From NCBI GenBank assembly GCA_902766875.1, contig CACXFI010000039.1, positions 1-6,638 on the forward strand: DNA of 6,638 bases, written 5' to 3'. The position numbers were made by a program, and so were the translations under genes. Source of the stretch: an uncultured Erysipelotrichaceae bacterium. Its GTDB lineage: Bacteria > Bacillota_I > Bacilli_A > RF39 > UBA660. Position 1 is the stretch's first letter; every line of letters starts with the position of its first letter. Below the pieces are notes generated by a model. It had not been told where the DNA came from. It searched no databases and saw only the letters and a list, made by a program, of their open reading frames with translations. Shown here piece after piece: positions 5,073 to 6,638 of this stretch.

Positions 5073-5744
5073 TTAATCCTTCTTTTCTAATAAATCATTT
5101 CTATTCTCTTTTGTTAATCTTATTTGTTCATTATGCCTATATTCATCTATCTTAGCATGATGCCCACTAAGTAGAATATCAGGTACTTTCATCCCTCTAA
5201 ATTCTATTGGTTTAGTATAATTAGGATAATCTAATAAATTATTATTAAATGATTCTGATTCTAAAGACTTATCACTAATTACTCCCGGTATTAACCTAAC
5301 TATAGAATCAGTAATAGCCATACCAGGAATTTCTCCTCCAGTAAGTATATAATCTCCAATAGATATTTCCATATCTACTATAGTTTTAATTCTTTCATCA
5401 AATCCTTCATAATGACCACATAATAATATAATATGTTCTTCATGACTTAAACTTCTAGCTAAAGACTGATTATATGTTTTACCAGAAGGAGTAAGCATAA
5501 TAACTTTAGTATTATCCTTTCTTAAAGCTTCTATTGCGTTAAAGATTGGTTCACACATTAAAACCATACCTCCACCACCACCAATAGGATAATCATCTAC
5601 TTGCTTATTCTTATATGGAGAATAATCTCTAAAATTATGAATATTAATCTTAACTAATTCTTTTTCTATAGCCCTTTTAATAATAGATTCATTTAAAAAT
5701 CCATCAAACATACCAGGAAATAAAGTAAGTATATCTATAACCAT
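5073..5744 (-). CDS. trmD: tRNA (guanine-37-N1)-methyltransferase
   Basis: TrmD transfers a methyl group from S-adenosylmethionine to N1 of G37 next to the anticodon, preventing +1 frameshifting. At 223 residues it is shorter than the usual 235-250, mainly at the C-terminus. Knot and cofactor motifs are present: DILTLFPGMFDG at 4-15, VDDYPIGGGGGM at 49-60, LCGHYEGFDER at 108-118, SIGDYILTGGE at 128-138, then DSIVRLIPGV with Arg150 (Arg154 of E. coli), and LLDYPNYTKP at 170-179. The residue that is catalytic Asp169 in Haemophilus TrmD aligns with Glu164 in ESESF; Glu may occur here in other Bacillota. The start ATG overlaps the rimM stop by one base (TAATG), with a GAGGG site upstream, so rimM-trmD are coupled. 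Confidence 0.97.
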   Translation of the reverse strand: MVIDILTLFPGMFDGFLNESIIKRAIEKELVKINIHNFRDYSPYKNKQVDDYPIGGGGGMVLMCEPIFNAIEALRKDNTKVIMLTPSGKTYNQSLARSLSHEEHIILLCGHYEGFDERIKTIVDMEISIGDYILTGGEIPGMAITDSIVRLIPGVISDKSLESESFNNNLLDYPNYTKPIEFRGMKVPDILLSGHHAKIDEYRHNEQIRLTKENRNDLLEKKD

Positions 5745-6235
5745 TATATCAAGCCCTCTATATTATTAATAATAATTTTTTTATTACCTAAATCTATTTC
5801 ATTAACAAATTCTTTAACATAAGGAACCATATATTCCCTAGAAATCCCTTTAATAACGATTATATCATGAGCTGGATATTTGTCAATTCTTTTAACTATA
5901 CCGATATTTTTATTATCTACATATACATTTAATCCAACTAAATCACTATTCAAATACTCATCTTTATTCAATATCAAATCACTTTTTAATATATATACAT
6001 TCTCACCTTTATACTTTAACACTTCATTTATATCATTATAACCATCCATACATATCATTTCAAATACTTTATGATGTCTATAAGAAGTAATAGTTTCTTT
6101 TATTTTATCTTTACCTATATATATATTAAATCCTTTTCTAAATATTCTATCTTTATATTTAAAGTCAGATAATATTCTTAATTCACCTTTAATACCATGA
6201 GTATTAACTATCTTACCTATATAAATATATTCCAT
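5744..6235 (-). CDS. rimM: 16S rRNA maturation factor RimM
   Basis: RimM helps late 30S assembly, acting on the 16S 3' head region through contact with bS19. This 163-residue protein is near the normal length. Residues 4-23 (IYIGKIVNTHGIKGELRILS) are the N-terminal beta-barrel signature; residues 96-160 form the PRC-barrel, with LVGLNVYVDNKNIGIVKRI at 99-117, PAHDIIVI at 121-128, MVPYVKEFVNEIDL at 136-149 and the closing NIEGLI. The start has an AGGAAGTGAG ribosome site. It follows the TrmH-family gene by 3 bases and overlaps trmD by 1. Confidence 0.95.
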   Translation of the reverse strand: MEYIYIGKIVNTHGIKGELRILSDFKYKDRIFRKGFNIYIGKDKIKETITSYRHHKVFEMICMDGYNDINEVLKYKGENVYILKSDLILNKDEYLNSDLVGLNVYVDNKNIGIVKRIDKYPAHDIIVIKGISREYMVPYVKEFVNEIDLGNKKIIINNIEGLI

Positions 6236-6238
6236 AAC

Positions 6239-6638
6239 TCACTTCCTATTTTTATTAATCTCATACATAATAATAGAAGATGCTACTCCCGCATTTAAAC
6301 TCTCACACCTACTAGATATATCAATATAAATATTCTTATCACATAAAGATTTAATATCTTTACTAATGCCATTACCCTCATTACCTATTATTATCACTAT
6401 ATTATTACTATCTATATCACTAATACTAATACCATTATTAACATCAGTGCCATATATAATATACTTATCTTTAATACTATTTATAAATTCTTTTAAATCT
6501 CTAACTATAATATTTATCTTATATATCATACCTTCAGTAGCCCTAACTACCTTAGGATTATATAAATCAACTGTATCTTTACTAAGTACTATCGTATCAA
6601 AATTAAAAGCGACACCACTTCTAACAATAGTTCCAAGA
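6239..6638 (-). CDS. TrmH/SpoU-family RNA 2'-O-methyltransferase, C-terminal part (cut by the window edge)
   Basis: The reading frame continues without a stop to the right edge; the Met codon at 6529 is internal, not the start. The visible 132 residues hold the three SPOUT motifs: LGTIVRSGVAFNFDTIVLS (motif 1, at the edge), IVIIIGNEGNGIS (motif 2) and ESLNAGVASSIIMYE (motif 3), with DTVDLYNPKVVRATEG between motifs 1 and 2. The motif 2-3 region forms the trefoil-knot S-adenosylmethionine site. Family members methylate ribose of rRNA (RlmB, TsnR-like) or tRNA (TrmH); the part that sets substrate choice lies outside the window. The gene ends in TGA, which shows that TGA is a stop codon here. It is followed after 3 bases by rimM, making it part of the RNA-modification operon. 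Confidence 0.93.
   Translation of the reverse strand, partial: LGTIVRSGVAFNFDTIVLSKDTVDLYNPKVVRATEGMIYKINIIVRDLKEFINSIKDKYIIYGTDVNNGISISDIDSNNIVIIIGNEGNGISKDIKSLCDKNIYIDISSRCESLNAGVASSIIMYEINKNRK

Noticed and set aside
6236..6241. Mycoplasma-type genetic code (TGA as Trp), suggested by the low GC
   Set aside because: TGA is the natural end of the TrmH-family gene just before rimM, and Trp residues, such as in the ZnuA-like LWLNP and bS16 KWLHQG, use TGG.
6239..6529. A complete 96-residue gene starting at Met 6529
   Set aside because: The frame is open to the window edge and the upstream part encodes SPOUT motif 1 and the DLYNPKVVRA segment, so this is an internal Met of a gene cut by the edge.

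Overview
The window comes from an extremely AT-rich bacterium of the low-GC Bacillota type; by eye roughly a quarter of the bases are G or C. Strong AGGAGG/GGTGAT Shine-Dalgarno sites, TTGACA/TATAAT-type promoters and Bacilli-like RpsP, TrmD, RimM and KhpA sequences support this. TGA ends the TrmH-family gene and Trp is encoded by TGG, so the standard bacterial code is used, not the Mycoplasma code. An uncultured Bacilli lineage (RF39- or Erysipelotrichia-like) is my inference; the sequence does not prove it.

Layout. Positions 1-1239 (minus): a short-chain dehydrogenase/reductase followed by the first 141 codons of truA, which runs off the left edge. Positions 1240-1366: a divergent promoter region. 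Positions 1367-2248 (plus): a lipoprotein with the fold of the ZnuA/AdcA metal-binding proteins but with all canonical metal-ligand histidines replaced. It meets, stop codon to stop codon, a small holin-like membrane protein (2249-2542, minus). Positions 2543-2679: a second divergent promoter region, including a full-consensus TTGACA-17-TATAAT promoter for an unrecognised 256-residue protein with a C-terminal Cys cluster (2680-3450, plus). A bidirectional terminator separates that gene from a CmpB-type (PF06541) membrane protein (3471-3989, minus).

Positions 4032-6638 (all minus) are a translation and RNA-maturation block. In transcription order it holds a TrmH/SpoU-family RNA methyltransferase (5' end outside the window), rimM, trmD, an unrecognised 149-residue protein, then rpsP and khpA. 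The first four are almost seamlessly packed (gaps of 3 and 1 nt, one 1-nt overlap). rpsP-khpA has its own near-consensus promoter and ends in an intrinsic terminator that overlaps the khpA stop codon. The gene set is the usual Bacillota rpsP-khpA-rimM-trmD neighbourhood, but the order is changed: rpsP and khpA lie downstream of trmD, and a gene of unknown function sits between.

The block makes a 30S protein (bS16), a 16S maturation factor (RimM), two RNA methyltransferases and a small RNA-binding KH protein. The left half is a set of short independent transcription units. There is no CRISPR array, tRNA, rRNA or insertion sequence in the window, and no gene-free stretch longer than about 140 bases. 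The best leads for something undescribed are the carboxylate-pocket ZnuA-like lipoprotein, the Cys4 protein with the consensus promoter, and the unknown protein embedded in the trmD-rpsP block.
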